The notes under the pieces: model-generated
Told to the model about the DNA's origin: nothing
Databases searched by the model: none
What the model saw: only the letters and a program-made list of their open reading frames with translations
Made by a program: the position numbers and the translations under genes
NCBI GenBank assembly: GCA_000708835.1
Contig: DF237338.1
Span: forward strand, 25,164-89,163
Length of the DNA: 64,000 nt
From: Klebsormidium nitens
Lineage: Eukaryota; Streptophyta; Klebsormidiophyceae; Klebsormidiales; Klebsormidiaceae
Direction: 5' to 3'
In this document: positions 8,651 through 16,682 of the stretch, piece after piece
Layout of the letters: every line of letters begins with the position of its first letter
Numbering within the stretch: position 1 is the stretch's first letter

Positions 8651-11431
8651 CTAGTGCTGCGGGGTGATCAGCTTGAGGCCCACGGTGACCCTATGTTGTA
8701 CGTCTCCGAAATAACGTTTGTTGCCCCCGACCGCGTTGAACCCTAGCTTCCTGAGCCCCCTACTGAACGCGTTGAGCGTCAGTGCCCGATCGCCGGTCTC
8801 GCTCCGGTACAGCTCGAAGAGCTCGCTGGTGATCTCGAAGACGTCGGGGTCGTCCTTCCTCACGATACAGCTCTCCTTGATCCACGTCTCGAGGGGAGAG
8901 TTCTCCGCGATGTAGGACTTGAGTGCGGCCTCGAACTCGGGGGGCTTGTCGTGGAGCACCAGTCCGTTCCGCTCCTTGGCGGCGTAGAACTTGACGGCGC
9001 CCTGGACGAGCCAGTGGAGGATCTCTGCTTTCGTTGCCGGGGTCTTGAGCTTGGTGTTGAGTTCCACGTCCGCGAGGCGGTGCACGGGGTTGGTGGCGTC
9101 GAACCTGTCCGCGCTCACGTAAACATTCGGGAAGAGGATGTAGAGGATGCGGCGGAGCATGGCGAAGTCGGTGCCGTCGAAGGAGGGGGCGTGGTTAGTG
9201 CAAATGGCTATCTTGGAGATGAGCTTGAAGGAGCGCGGCTTCTCGTACAGGTTGCGGCAGGTCACGTAGGAGTCGCCGGTGAGGTACTTGACGACCGACT
9301 CGTCCAGCTTCGCGAGGCTGGCGGTCTCCTCGGTGATGGCCAGGCGCTTGCCCTCGAGCGCGCTCATGTTGGGGTCCGCGGCGCCCCTGGAGGGCGACTT
9401 GCCGTCCATGATGACGTCCTTGTTGAGGACCGCGTAGTAGGGCCCCAGGGTCTCCCGCAGGGCGTTCACGAGGACGGACTTGCCGCTGCCTCCGCCGGAC
9501 GTGAAGACCGTGAAGACGCTCTGGGACGTGTCGCCGGTGATGAAGTAGCCCAGCAGGATCTGCATGTACTCCAGGATGCGCTGGTTCCCGTTGAAGATGT
9601 CGCTCACGAAGTCGCGCCAGGCGGTGCTGGAGGGGGCCGCCCTGTAGGGCACGTCCACCAGCTTGGTGTTGAGGTAGCGCGGGTGGTGGGGGCGGAGCTC
9701 TCCCGTGCGAAGGTCCACGATCCCGTTCTTGCAGGGCAGCAGGTCCGGCACCTGGTCGAGGGACTCCAGGAAGTCGACCTGCTTCAGGATGGGCTTCAGG
9801 AACTTGAGGGTGTTGTCCATGAAGCTGGAGTTGCCGCACTTGCGCAGGTCCGCGAGCACCTTGGCCTTCTTCTCGTGCGGGGCCGTGGCTCTGCGCTTGC
9901 TGGGGGGCGCGTCCTCTTCGGCGGCCTCCGTCCCTTCGGCGGCCGCCGCGACGCGACACTCTTGGCGCACGCGCTCGTTGTAGGCGCGGAAGACGAACTC
10001 CAGCTGCTCGGACGCGAGGTACTTGACGTCGCTGAGGCCGATCTGTCTGTAGACCGTGCCGGCCCATAGCCAGAACTGGTCGTCCTGGTCCACCACGACG
10101 CGCCCACCCTTGACCGCGGCTGCGTACACGTGCGCGGCGGCCTTGCTGCTTTCCGTGTGGACGTAGCTCTTGAGGAGGTGCTCCCCCGTCTGCAGGACGT
10201 CCAGGACGGAGTTGTCGTGGATGGAGACAGGGTTGTTGGACGAGCGTTCCAGGTAGGCGCCGATCGAGAGGCGCCCCAGGTGCTGCTTGGCGAGGCCGGA
10301 GCAGATGGTGCCGTGGCAGTAGACGAAGCAGTTCCGGTCGATGACCTTGACCGAGAAGTTGTTGGAGCCGGAGTGCCTGACGCCGTAGGTGCACACGCGG
10401 GGGCCCTTGACGCGGAACGTGAAGATATTGCCCCGGTACACGGAGTCGAAGACGGACGTGGTGTCCGGGTGGCTCGCGTGGTTCGCCAGCAAATCCTCCA
10501 GCTCCGCGATGGTCGCCCTGAAGCGGATGCGGTCCTGGGCCCGGCTCTGCCTGGCGTGCGGGTCCTCGTAGTCGGACGCGTTGATGAGCCGGTCTATGGC
10601 GGCCTCGTCCAGGCCCTCTGTGGCGGCATCCGTCTCGTCCAGGACCGGCCCGGAGGGCCTGGTCCCGGAGTCTTGTTGCCCGGCACAGAAGGGTACGTCT
10701 TGCATGCGATACAACCTGAAGGGAGCGTTGGGCGCGCCGGGGAGCCGGCTGAGAGTGGAGAGCCCCCTCGCCGGGGCGCCCCTGGCCCCCCTCTGCCGCG
10801 CGTGGGAGCCGCCGGACCTGTCGTTCTCGACGAGCACCTCCTCGAGCCACGGCGGCACGTCCAGGAGGGGCGTGTCGCGCGGGTGCCTGACCCACTCGTA
10901 CCTGAGGGTCCGGCCGTCGCAGGCTCGGTAGGACGAGCCCGGCGCGAAGATGACCCCTCCGTCGCCCCTGATGTCCACGGCGTGCTCCCTGCCCTCGATG
11001 GAGATGCCCGCGCGGTTGCCGAGGCCGTATGCCGCGCCGGCTCCCGGGTACCTGTAGTACAGGTGGATGCCCTCCTTGCCCGTCTTGGCCGTCCAGGTGT
11101 GCAGGTCCGGCCCGTGGCGCAGCGACCACATCTCGAGGGCTTCCATGCCGTTGACTTTGCTGCCGCCCTCCGCCTCATCGGCGCCGCGTTCCGACGTGTT
11201 GTCGAAGTCGACCACGAGGATCCCGGAGATGGCCCCGGTCCGCACGGCGATGGAGTTGCAGTCCGGCGCGAAGAATCTCATGCAGTTGTCTCGGTCCAGG
11301 TCGCGCCAGGGGGCCACGAACTTGGCGGTCTTCTCTCCCTGCTGCTCGCTCGTAATGTTGACCGAGATGGGGACCAGCCCGAGGTGGTACAGCGCGTCGA
11401 AAGTGCGCGCCATGCCTCCTTCGACCGCCAT
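8651..11431 (-). CDS. D5-like primase-helicase
   Basis: 926 residues. An N-terminal archaeo-eukaryotic primase-type region (about 1-210; ILVVDFDN, GIHLYYRYP, VDIRGDGG, APGSSY) is followed by a linker with low-complexity acidic/basic segments, a D5-N region, and a superfamily 3 helicase: Walker A GGGSGKS near residue 650, Walker B-like KRLAITEE, and sensor region ICTNHAP. This is the VV D5/phycodnavirus replication primase-helicase, a core giant-virus gene that unwinds and primes viral DNA replication. Length is normal for the family and no frame break is seen, so it was functional at or near integration. TTTAAA-containing AT-rich bases lie just upstream of the ATG at 11431. Confidence 0.95.
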   Translation of the reverse strand: MAVEGGMARTFDALYHLGLVPISVNITSEQQGEKTAKFVAPWRDLDRDNCMRFFAPDCNSIAVRTGAISGILVVDFDNTSERGADEAEGGSKVNGMEALEMWSLRHGPDLHTWTAKTGKEGIHLYYRYPGAGAAYGLGNRAGISIEGREHAVDIRGDGGVIFAPGSSYRACDGRTLRYEWVRHPRDTPLLDVPPWLEEVLVENDRSGGSHARQRGARGAPARGLSTLSRLPGAPNAPFRLYRMQDVPFCAGQQDSGTRPSGPVLDETDAATEGLDEAAIDRLINASDYEDPHARQSRAQDRIRFRATIAELEDLLANHASHPDTTSVFDSVYRGNIFTFRVKGPRVCTYGVRHSGSNNFSVKVIDRNCFVYCHGTICSGLAKQHLGRLSIGAYLERSSNNPVSIHDNSVLDVLQTGEHLLKSYVHTESSKAAAHVYAAAVKGGRVVVDQDDQFWLWAGTVYRQIGLSDVKYLASEQLEFVFRAYNERVRQECRVAAAAEGTEAAEEDAPPSKRRATAPHEKKAKVLADLRKCGNSSFMDNTLKFLKPILKQVDFLESLDQVPDLLPCKNGIVDLRTGELRPHHPRYLNTKLVDVPYRAAPSSTAWRDFVSDIFNGNQRILEYMQILLGYFITGDTSQSVFTVFTSGGGSGKSVLVNALRETLGPYYAVLNKDVIMDGKSPSRGAADPNMSALEGKRLAITEETASLAKLDESVVKYLTGDSYVTCRNLYEKPRSFKLISKIAICTNHAPSFDGTDFAMLRRILYILFPNVYVSADRFDATNPVHRLADVELNTKLKTPATKAEILHWLVQGAVKFYAAKERNGLVLHDKPPEFEAALKSYIAENSPLETWIKESCIVRKDDPDVFEITSELFELYRSETGDRALTLNAFSRGLRKLGFNAVGGNKRYFGDVQHRVTVGLKLITPQH

Positions 11432-11506
11432 CTCGGGCTCCCTCCTTGGACGGGGAGATTTTAAACCCTTCCCCTCCCGACCCTCCGCGCGCTTCCTTAA
11501 GCCGCG

Positions 11507-12058
11507 TCATGCGGGGAGGAACGACATGATCTTGCTGGCCGTTCCAGGAGATGCCTGCGGCGGGGGCGGGGCGATGTCCCGGGACACGATGAGCGGCGAC
11601 GGCCGGGGCGGCCCCCTCTGCTGGACGTACTCCTGCATCCTGGGTTGCGGAGCGGGCGGAGGTGCGCGCACCGGGGCCTCGATGTGAGCCCTGGGCGCGT
11701 AGACTACGACAGGAGGCTCCGTGGCCTGGGGCCGCGGGGAGCTCTTGGGGGTGCCGTTCTTCGAGCGAGTTTTTCGTCTCGGCTTGGCCTTGTCCGCCGC
11801 GGCCCGTTCTCGCCTCTTCCTGTCCCGCTCCTCCAGCCCCTTGAGACGTTCGGAGGACAGCTTGTCGAAGCCGTCCACGATCTCCCTCATCTTCTTCACC
11901 CTCGACGCGATGTCCATGCGGGTGCCCTTGTCGATAGTCTTGGCCTTGTCCAGCTTCGACGAGACGCCCGACGTGAGTTTGGCGACCCGCTTGGCGACGC
12001 TCTCGGCAGAGTTCCGGAGGCCGGTCGTCATGCTCCACCGTTGAGTCTCGGCGCACAT
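11507..12058 (-). CDS. Basic, Pro-rich hypothetical protein
   Basis: About 183 residues from the ATG at 12058; a second ATG at 12031 is also possible. The first half is predicted helical and Lys/Arg/Ala-rich with a coiled-coil-like stretch (KKMREIVDGFDKLSSER); the middle is very basic (RKRRERAAADKAKPRRK); the tail is Pro-rich with short PPP runs. No family recognised. It is 41 bases downstream of another very basic gene on the same strand and upstream of the primase-helicase, so an association with DNA is plausible but not shown. Confidence 0.6.
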   Translation of the reverse strand: MCAETQRWSMTTGLRNSAESVAKRVAKLTSGVSSKLDKAKTIDKGTRMDIASRVKKMREIVDGFDKLSSERLKGLEERDRKRRERAAADKAKPRRKTRSKNGTPKSSPRPQATEPPVVVYAPRAHIEAPVRAPPPAPQPRMQEYVQQRGPPRPSPLIVSRDIAPPPPQASPGTASKIMSFLPA

Positions 12059-12099
12059 TTTATGGGCGGGGGCGAACGCGCCGAGTGGCGTGTCTCCTC

Positions 12100-13200
12100 T
12101 TACCGACCGGTACGCTTCAGCGGCAGCACGTCCTCGTGACCCGTGAGTTGCTTCCGGAATCGTCTGACCGACTCGTTGACGAGAGTGCGTTCGAACTTCG
12201 GCTTGATCTTCGGGTCGTAGTCGGGATGGTCTCGGTCCAGGCGTGGATCGTACGTAAAGACTTCCACTTTGTCTTTCGTGGGGTATGTCTTCGCGCCCAG
12301 ACTCATCCACTTGTCGTAGGCGGTCTTGTCGCTGCGACCGGGTTGCCTCATCGCTCCTCGGACGACGGCGTCTCTCCACATGTTCCTCAGGAACGGAGTC
12401 GGGAGCAGACCCGGGTAGTGGCGTCGGATCAACGAAGCCTCTTTCTCGACGGTCTGTACGTCCACGATGGCGTCGTGCTTTGCATAGACGTCGATGAGCC
12501 TCTTGGCGAACTTCGACTCTCGGTCGTTGAGCGTCCGCCTCTCGCCCTGTTGCGTCCTAGGTCCGCGTGCGATCTTCGCGGAGCGTTTGCGGATGGCGCT
12601 GGCCAATCGGGACTTGATGGAAGCCCTCCCGACGCTCCCACGAGGCGCCGCCCTCGCCAGATGAGCCAGCAGGTCGCGCGCCTTCGCACGGGCCTGCGTG
12701 GGGGCGGGGAGCGACGAGGCGTACGTCCTTCTCTTGGGGACCGAGCTCTTTCTCTTGTTCTTCGGCGCGGAGACGATGGCGGAGACCACGGCGGAAGCCA
12801 CTGCCTCGACCAGCTTCGTCGTCGGCTGGATCGGCGTGGGCGCGGTGGTCTTACGACGCGCGATCTTCGTCCGTGGTTTCCGGCTGCCCCAAGACGCTCT
12901 TGGTGGAACGGTCGCCCTGAGCTTGGCCGTCTTCGTCCGTGGTTTCCCGGTCCCCCGAGCCGATCTGGGTGGAGCGGTCGTTTTGAGCTTGGCCGACTTC
13001 GTCCGTCTTTTCACGCTACCCCAAGACGCTCTGGATGACGCGATCCCTTGAGCCGATCTGGGTCGAGTGATCGACTTCGTGGTCTTCGTCGCAGTCCTAC
13101 TCTTTTTGGGAGATCCTCGCGTTCTTCCGAGTGCGGCCCTGCAATCGAGGAGTGCCTTCGCTGCCTTGACGAGTGCTGCCGGGTAAGAGGCGGCGGACAT
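12100..13200 (-). CDS. Lys/Arg/Ala-rich DNA-binding-like protein
   Basis: 366 residues starting with MSAASYPAAL. Residues about 30-120 contain imperfect repeats around K(P/R)RTK.AKL..T.PPR and ASWGS.K(P/R)RTK, very basic and rich in Thr/Pro, much like histone H1 tails or viral DNA-condensing proteins. A hydrophobic Ala/Val helix (EAVASAVVSAIVSA) follows, then a more globular C-terminal half (about 200-366) with aromatic and acidic residues. No named family recognised. Charge and repeats suggest nucleic-acid binding, perhaps genome packaging; this is inference from composition only. Confidence 0.7.
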   Translation of the reverse strand: MSAASYPAALVKAAKALLDCRAALGRTRGSPKKSRTATKTTKSITRPRSAQGIASSRASWGSVKRRTKSAKLKTTAPPRSARGTGKPRTKTAKLRATVPPRASWGSRKPRTKIARRKTTAPTPIQPTTKLVEAVASAVVSAIVSAPKNKRKSSVPKRRTYASSLPAPTQARAKARDLLAHLARAAPRGSVGRASIKSRLASAIRKRSAKIARGPRTQQGERRTLNDRESKFAKRLIDVYAKHDAIVDVQTVEKEASLIRRHYPGLLPTPFLRNMWRDAVVRGAMRQPGRSDKTAYDKWMSLGAKTYPTKDKVEVFTYDPRLDRDHPDYDPKIKPKFERTLVNESVRRFRKQLTGHEDVLPLKRTGR

Positions 13201-13273
13201 CGTTGGTGGTCTCGTTGTATTACATTACAGAGAAAAATTAACGCCAGGGACGTATCCCGTAGTGAGCGGTTCG

Positions 13274-13498
13274 CTAATGATCTTTGTCCGAGAGTCTTCC
13301 GTGATGATACAGGATGGGATCACCACCCACCACGAAAGACGTCGATCGTTCGACCCGTCTGTGAGCAGGGACGCGTTTCTTCCTGGCTAACATGCTTCGG
13401 GCCTGGTGCCATATCTTCCGCAGAGTGTCGATCAACTCCATCGTGTGAAGTATAGTATACAAAAAACCATCGAAGAGGATGGTCTCAATCGTCTCCAT
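13274..13498 (-). CDS. Small hypothetical protein
   Basis: 74 residues from the ATG at 13498, overlapping the end of the resolvase gene by 14 bases in another frame. The sequence (METIETILFD start, a run of basic residues in the middle) matches no family I know. The short overlap with the upstream gene is typical of the tight packing here, which is the main support. It could be spurious. Confidence 0.35.
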   Translation of the reverse strand: METIETILFDGFLYTILHTMELIDTLRKIWHQARSMLARKKRVPAHRRVERSTSFVVGGDPILYHHGRLSDKDH

Positions 13499-14102
13499 CT
13501 TCCATCGAGACGCATGCTGAGCTGGTAGACGGAGCATATTGAGATTCGAATGGAAGTTCATGTCTGTTCATATACATCACTCCTTGCATCAGAGCGTCTG
13601 CCAAGTCGTCACGCTTCTTTGCTTTCTGGAACAGCTCTGACTCCTGCCCCGAAGCCTTCAAATACTCCGTACAGAGCTCCACGGAGGCTTTCTTCCGGGC
13701 CGCGTACTTCGTTTTGCCCTTGAGCTCCAGCCTGTGTTCGTACTCCTCGAATTTGTCTCTGGCGCTGAAAGAGTCGATCTTCGCCACCTTGCACGTGGGC
13801 ACGGCCAGCCTGCACGTGTGGAAGAATGCAACTATCGCGCCCTCCAAGACCCGCATCACGCGCGCTCTCGACGGTTGCTTCTCTATCACAACGATATCGG
13901 CGGAGAGCAGCTTCTCCTGCCGCGCCCACAGGCTCTTCGTCACGAGGCCGATGATGTTCGGGTCATTTCCCCTCTTGGGCAGAGGGGTAGATCCGCCATC
14001 CTCCTTGATCGCATCGATTACTTCCCATTCCACCACTTGCCCATCCTCCAGGAGGCAGATCGCCAGGTTCCTGTAGCCGACGTCGATGCTCAGGATCCTC
14101 AT
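13485..14102 (-). CDS. Poxvirus A22-type Holliday junction resolvase (RuvC-like)
   Basis: From the ATG at 14102 the protein is 205 residues and begins directly with the first RuvC strand RILSIDVGYRNLAICLLE (catalytic Asp). VVIEKQPSRARVM supplies the second acidic residue (Glu) and KKRDDLADALMQG the C-terminal acidic pair, all in the order of the family. The enzyme cuts four-way DNA junctions and resolves concatemers during viral genome processing. An in-frame ATG at 14201 overlaps the previous stop by ATGA but would add 33 residues with no family match, so I prefer 14102. All catalytic acids are present. Confidence 0.88.
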   Translation of the reverse strand: MRILSIDVGYRNLAICLLEDGQVVEWEVIDAIKEDGGSTPLPKRGNDPNIIGLVTKSLWARQEKLLSADIVVIEKQPSRARVMRVLEGAIVAFFHTCRLAVPTCKVAKIDSFSARDKFEEYEHRLELKGKTKYAARKKASVELCTEYLKASGQESELFQKAKKRDDLADALMQGVMYMNRHELPFESQYAPSTSSACVSMEDGDD

Positions 14103-14197
14103 ACTTCGTGCCTTTCGTACGGGCCTCTCGTAGAATATGGTTCCGCAGGAAAATTTCTCTCCGAACTGCCACGTCCGCATCCCGAAGCTCGTATACA

Positions 14198-14611
14198 TCA
14201 TGATTCATCATCCGAGTCGAATGTCTCGTGCTTTGGTTTGACCCAACGCTTCAATGTATCACCTTCGAGTGTGATGTTGTGAATGCTCGCGTACTCTCTC
14301 AATTGACCGGGGCGGTTGACGAGGGCTGCGGCCCATTCGAAGATGCTCTGGATTTCGTGGGGTGGTGGAGCATTCACGAAAAGCTCTCTCGATTGAAACG
14401 AGTGGTAGCGAAATGGCTTGAGTGTGTGATGACAAAGGCGTTCCGCGTTGGGGGCGTTGGTCACAGCCATCATGTTTTCCAAGTTGAGGAGGCCCGCGTA
14501 ACGCGACTTGATGTAGGCCTCAGGATCTCGACGCGTGGTGAACCCGACTTTTGTGATCGGAGATTCTACTGGCCTAGCCGAGTATATGAAAACCCCACGA
14601 TCGAGCTCCAT
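14198..14611 (-). CDS. GIY-YIG / T5orf172-like nuclease domain protein
   Basis: 137 residues from the ATG at 14611. GVFIYSARPVESPITKVGFT at the N-terminus, the following RY, NAERLCHHTLK and SRELF elements are in the order of the Bro/T5orf172-type GIY-YIG domain, where the GIY strand is often degenerate. The catalytic Arg and Glu cannot be assigned with certainty. The C-terminal 40 residues are charged and end acidic. Such proteins are common in giant viruses, function mostly unknown. The gene ends overlapping the open frame upstream of the resolvase. Confidence 0.6.
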   Translation of the reverse strand: MELDRGVFIYSARPVESPITKVGFTTRRDPEAYIKSRYAGLLNLENMMAVTNAPNAERLCHHTLKPFRYHSFQSRELFVNAPPPHEIQSIFEWAAALVNRPGQLREYASIHNITLEGDTLKRWVKPKHETFDSDDES

Positions 14612-14703
14612 AATCGATAAAAAAAAGCCAAGCGGGACTACGCAAGGCGTGCTAATACTCGGCACCGTGTGACACATGCACACCATTCCATGCGGCCTCT
14701 TCC

Positions 14704-15126
14704 TTATGCCGAAAGCGCCTCGACCATGGACTGCACGAACTGGCGCACCTCGTCCGCATCGCTCTTGTCGAGCCCATTCCATGTCGACAGAAATTGGGTG
14801 CGTTGCGCATCGCTGAGCGCAATCCACTTGGAAAACATGGCCGTCTGCTGATCCTCCGGGATGCCCAGGGCATTCAACTGGTCCCGACCGACCATCTTGA
14901 CGTCCACGGGTAGGCTGACCGAGGCACCGGTGATGAGAGATTGCTTCTTGGACGCATCGACCACCTTCGCCCTGTTGGGGCCGAAGTAGCTCACGGTGGA
15001 ACCTCCGTCAAGCGTGATGACCGGCGTGTTCGCCAGGCCGAGGATATTGGTGCGCACTGCATCGCCGTATTCGGCGGCATCTTGGACATACAGACGGGAG
15101 CCGGGAGTGACATCGATCGCGGACAT
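14704..15126 (-). CDS. Hypothetical protein
   Basis: 140 residues, MSAIDVTPGS start. First half predicted beta-rich (YVQDAAEYGD, PVITLDGGSTVSYFGP), second half helical (QLNALGIPEDQQTAMFSKWI, then TWNGLDKSDADEV). No membrane segment or signal peptide. It lies in the minus-strand cluster between the deoxynucleoside kinase and the GIY-YIG-like gene. I do not recognise the family; its clean start, normal composition and tight spacing make it a real gene. Confidence 0.65.
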   Translation of the reverse strand: MSAIDVTPGSRLYVQDAAEYGDAVRTNILGLANTPVITLDGGSTVSYFGPNRAKVVDASKKQSLITGASVSLPVDVKMVGRDQLNALGIPEDQQTAMFSKWIALSDAQRTQFLSTWNGLDKSDADEVRQFVQSMVEALSA

Positions 15127-15154
15127 GATGAATCGGGGTACAAGATAGAGCAGA

Positions 15155-15793
15155 TTATTTTATGAGGCGTTCGAGGATATCCACAGCGAGTTCGGCTATG
15201 CGCTCTCTGCTCTCCCTACCGTCCAATACGTACACTTCCGAGAACCACGAGTGAGCAAACTCCTGACGACCGAACCTGATGTCCTCCTCTCGCACCCTAC
15301 CTTCCAACACGAATCCTACGTATCTGGCGTGGAGCCTACGCAAATAGTCTTCCGACACGATTTCCTCCGCGTCGCGCCCCCTCCGCCGCATGCGCTCTAG
15401 GCACGTCTCGGGGTCCAGGTGGACGTAGATGCAGACCCGGGGCATCACCATGTGCGGCTTCATCGACTCGAACATCCGGCGGAAGGCGTCCATCTGGACG
15501 GCGTCCATGCTGCCGTCCTCCCCCAGAAGCTCCCCGAAGACGTGTAGGCACGCCAGCGCGCTACGCTCGTACACCTTGATTCCGCGAGCGAGGGAGGGAC
15601 CCGTCCGCAAGAACGAACAGAGGGCGAGCCCCTGCATCGAAGCCGCGTACTTCTTCGGCTCCGCGTAGAACGACTTGAGCACCGCATCCCAGCTGGCCAC
15701 CGGCTCCGGGACCACCTCGTACCGCGCGCGTCTCAGGGCGGACAGCAGCGTGCTCTTGCCGCAGCCGATCGAACCCTCCACCGTCACCTCCAT
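15155..15793 (-). CDS. Deoxynucleoside kinase
   Basis: 212 residues. P-loop GSIGCGKST at residues 7-15, the ERS motif (YERSALA, catalytic/base-binding Arg) near 76, DPETCLERMRRRGR forming the Arg-rich lid near 125-140, all as in the dNK/TK2 family. It phosphorylates deoxynucleosides with ATP to supply dNTP precursors; substrate preference cannot be read from motifs alone. Length is typical. With ribonucleotide reductase at 21.2 kb it forms the virus's nucleotide-supply module. It starts inside the open frame of the upstream small gene. Confidence 0.92.
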   Translation of the reverse strand: MEVTVEGSIGCGKSTLLSALRRARYEVVPEPVASWDAVLKSFYAEPKKYAASMQGLALCSFLRTGPSLARGIKVYERSALACLHVFGELLGEDGSMDAVQMDAFRRMFESMKPHMVMPRVCIYVHLDPETCLERMRRRGRDAEEIVSEDYLRRLHARYVGFVLEGRVREEDIRFGRQEFAHSWFSEVYVLDGRESRERIAELAVDILERLIK

Positions 15794-15995
15794 CGTCGGG
15801 CACGCGACTCACGTACTCCGGCCGCTCCTCCTCCCGCTCTCCGAATCCCAGGTCCGTCCAGTCCACCCGGCGGCCTCCCTCCGGCGACGGCGGCAGGTCT
15901 CCCAGCCGTTCCCAGAAGATGCGTTCTAAGAAGAGTTCCTCGGAGCGATCGTACGGGAAGGGCTCGTCGCAGAGGAGTGATGCCTCGGGACTCAT
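15561..15995 (-). CDS. Acidic hypothetical protein, 3' part doubtful
   Basis: The first ~65 residues from the ATG at 15995 (acidic, with ELFLERIFWERLGDLP) look like real coding sequence. Beyond the start of the kinase gene at 15793 the frame stays open only as an antisense-free shadow of the kinase for 230 bases, which is unusual for this window. A stop exists in the neighbouring frame exactly at the kinase start, so a one-base shift near 15800-15830 would give a normal short gene ending in an ATGGAGGTGA-type overlap. I therefore suspect a frameshift. Confidence 0.4.
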   Translation of the reverse strand: MSPEASLLCDEPFPYDRSEELFLERIFWERLGDLPPSPEGGRRVDWTDLGFGEREEERPEYVSRVPDDGGDGGGFDRLRQEHAAVRPETRAVRGGPGAGGQLGCGAQVVLRGAEEVRGFDAGARPLFVLADGSLPRSRNQGVRA

Positions 15996-16045
15996 GTTGG
16001 AAATGAGGTGACGACGGATTCCCTGCGGCGCCTTTTGAACCCGGA

Positions 16046-16060
16046 GCATTCGATGTAGGG
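16046..16060. promoter_or_regulatory. Candidate viral promoter motif, copy 1
   Basis: GCATTCGATGTAGGG lies between two divergent genes: 51 bases upstream of the minus-strand ATG at 15995 and 20 bases before the SET gene at 16080. Near-identical words occur at 21138, 50006 and 52957, each just upstream of a minus-strand gene. No experimental support. Confidence 0.4.
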
Positions 16061-16079
16061 TCCGGTCGTAAAATCTTGC

Positions 16080-16682
16080 ATGTTCGTATGTCGAGTCATG
16101 CCGCGTTTCTCGTTCGAATCACCCATCGGGACCCCCAAGTACTCGTGCCGTCTGGTGTGCTCGAGGTGCGGCGGCAGCAAGGCGGACGGTTCGCCTTGCA
16201 CGCGGACCGTCTGCATCGGCACAGAATTCTGTTGGCAGCACCTGCCCGTCAACGCGAAGCTCAAGATCGCAAAGTCCGGGATCCCTGGCGCCGGCAGCGG
16301 CTTGTTCGCCTGGCTCGTCCCTGAGGCTCGAGGCCGGAGCGGTTCGGACGTGGTCTGCTCCAGGGGCGCGAAGATCGCCGCGTACCGAGGAGAGCGCGTC
16401 ACCGCCAGAGAGCTCTCGAAGCGGTACGGCAGAGCGACGGCACCGTACGGAGCCGGCGACGGCGCGCTCTTCATCGACTCCGCGTGCCGCCGGAGCGCCG
16501 GGGCGATGGCGAACGGGTCGGACGGACGTCGAAAGGCCAACGCCGTCCTGGCGGCGGACGCGGGACGAGGCACCATAGAGCTGCGCGCTACGAGGGACAT
16601 CAGGCACGGCGAGGAGATCTTGTGCGACTACGGCCGCGAATACTGGCAAGGGATCAGAGGCACGGTCGCCCGCACCGTCTGA
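16080..16682 (+). CDS. SET-domain lysine methyltransferase with N-terminal zinc module
   Basis: 200 residues. Residues about 25-55 hold a Cys/His cluster (CSRCGGSKADGSPC, then FCWQHL) likely to bind zinc. The SET domain follows: IPGAGSGLFA near 66-75, GAKIAAYRGE, a central ALFIDSACRRS block, then NAVLA (NH-like motif, divergent), IELRATRDIRHGEEILCDYG (motif with catalytic Tyr). Viral SET enzymes methylate host histones, as the chlorovirus vSET does for H3K27; the substrate here is unknown. The normally conserved NHS triplet is not clear, so activity is uncertain. Alternative start MPRFSF at 16098. The zinc module recurs in the 23.9-kb gene. Confidence 0.85.
   Translation: MFVCRVMPRFSFESPIGTPKYSCRLVCSRCGGSKADGSPCTRTVCIGTEFCWQHLPVNAKLKIAKSGIPGAGSGLFAWLVPEARGRSGSDVVCSRGAKIAAYRGERVTARELSKRYGRATAPYGAGDGALFIDSACRRSAGAMANGSDGRRKANAVLAADAGRGTIELRATRDIRHGEEILCDYGREYWQGIRGTVARTV

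Noticed and set aside
9195-11129. 644-residue frame antiparallel-free shadow inside the primase-helicase, and a 444-residue plus-strand frame at 10130-11464
   Set aside because: High GC leaves alternative frames open; proteins are Arg/Gly/Pro-rich noise while the main frame has all family motifs.
15992-16600. 202-residue minus-strand frame opposite the SET gene
   Set aside because: The plus strand encodes a recognisable SET domain; the opposite frame has no content.
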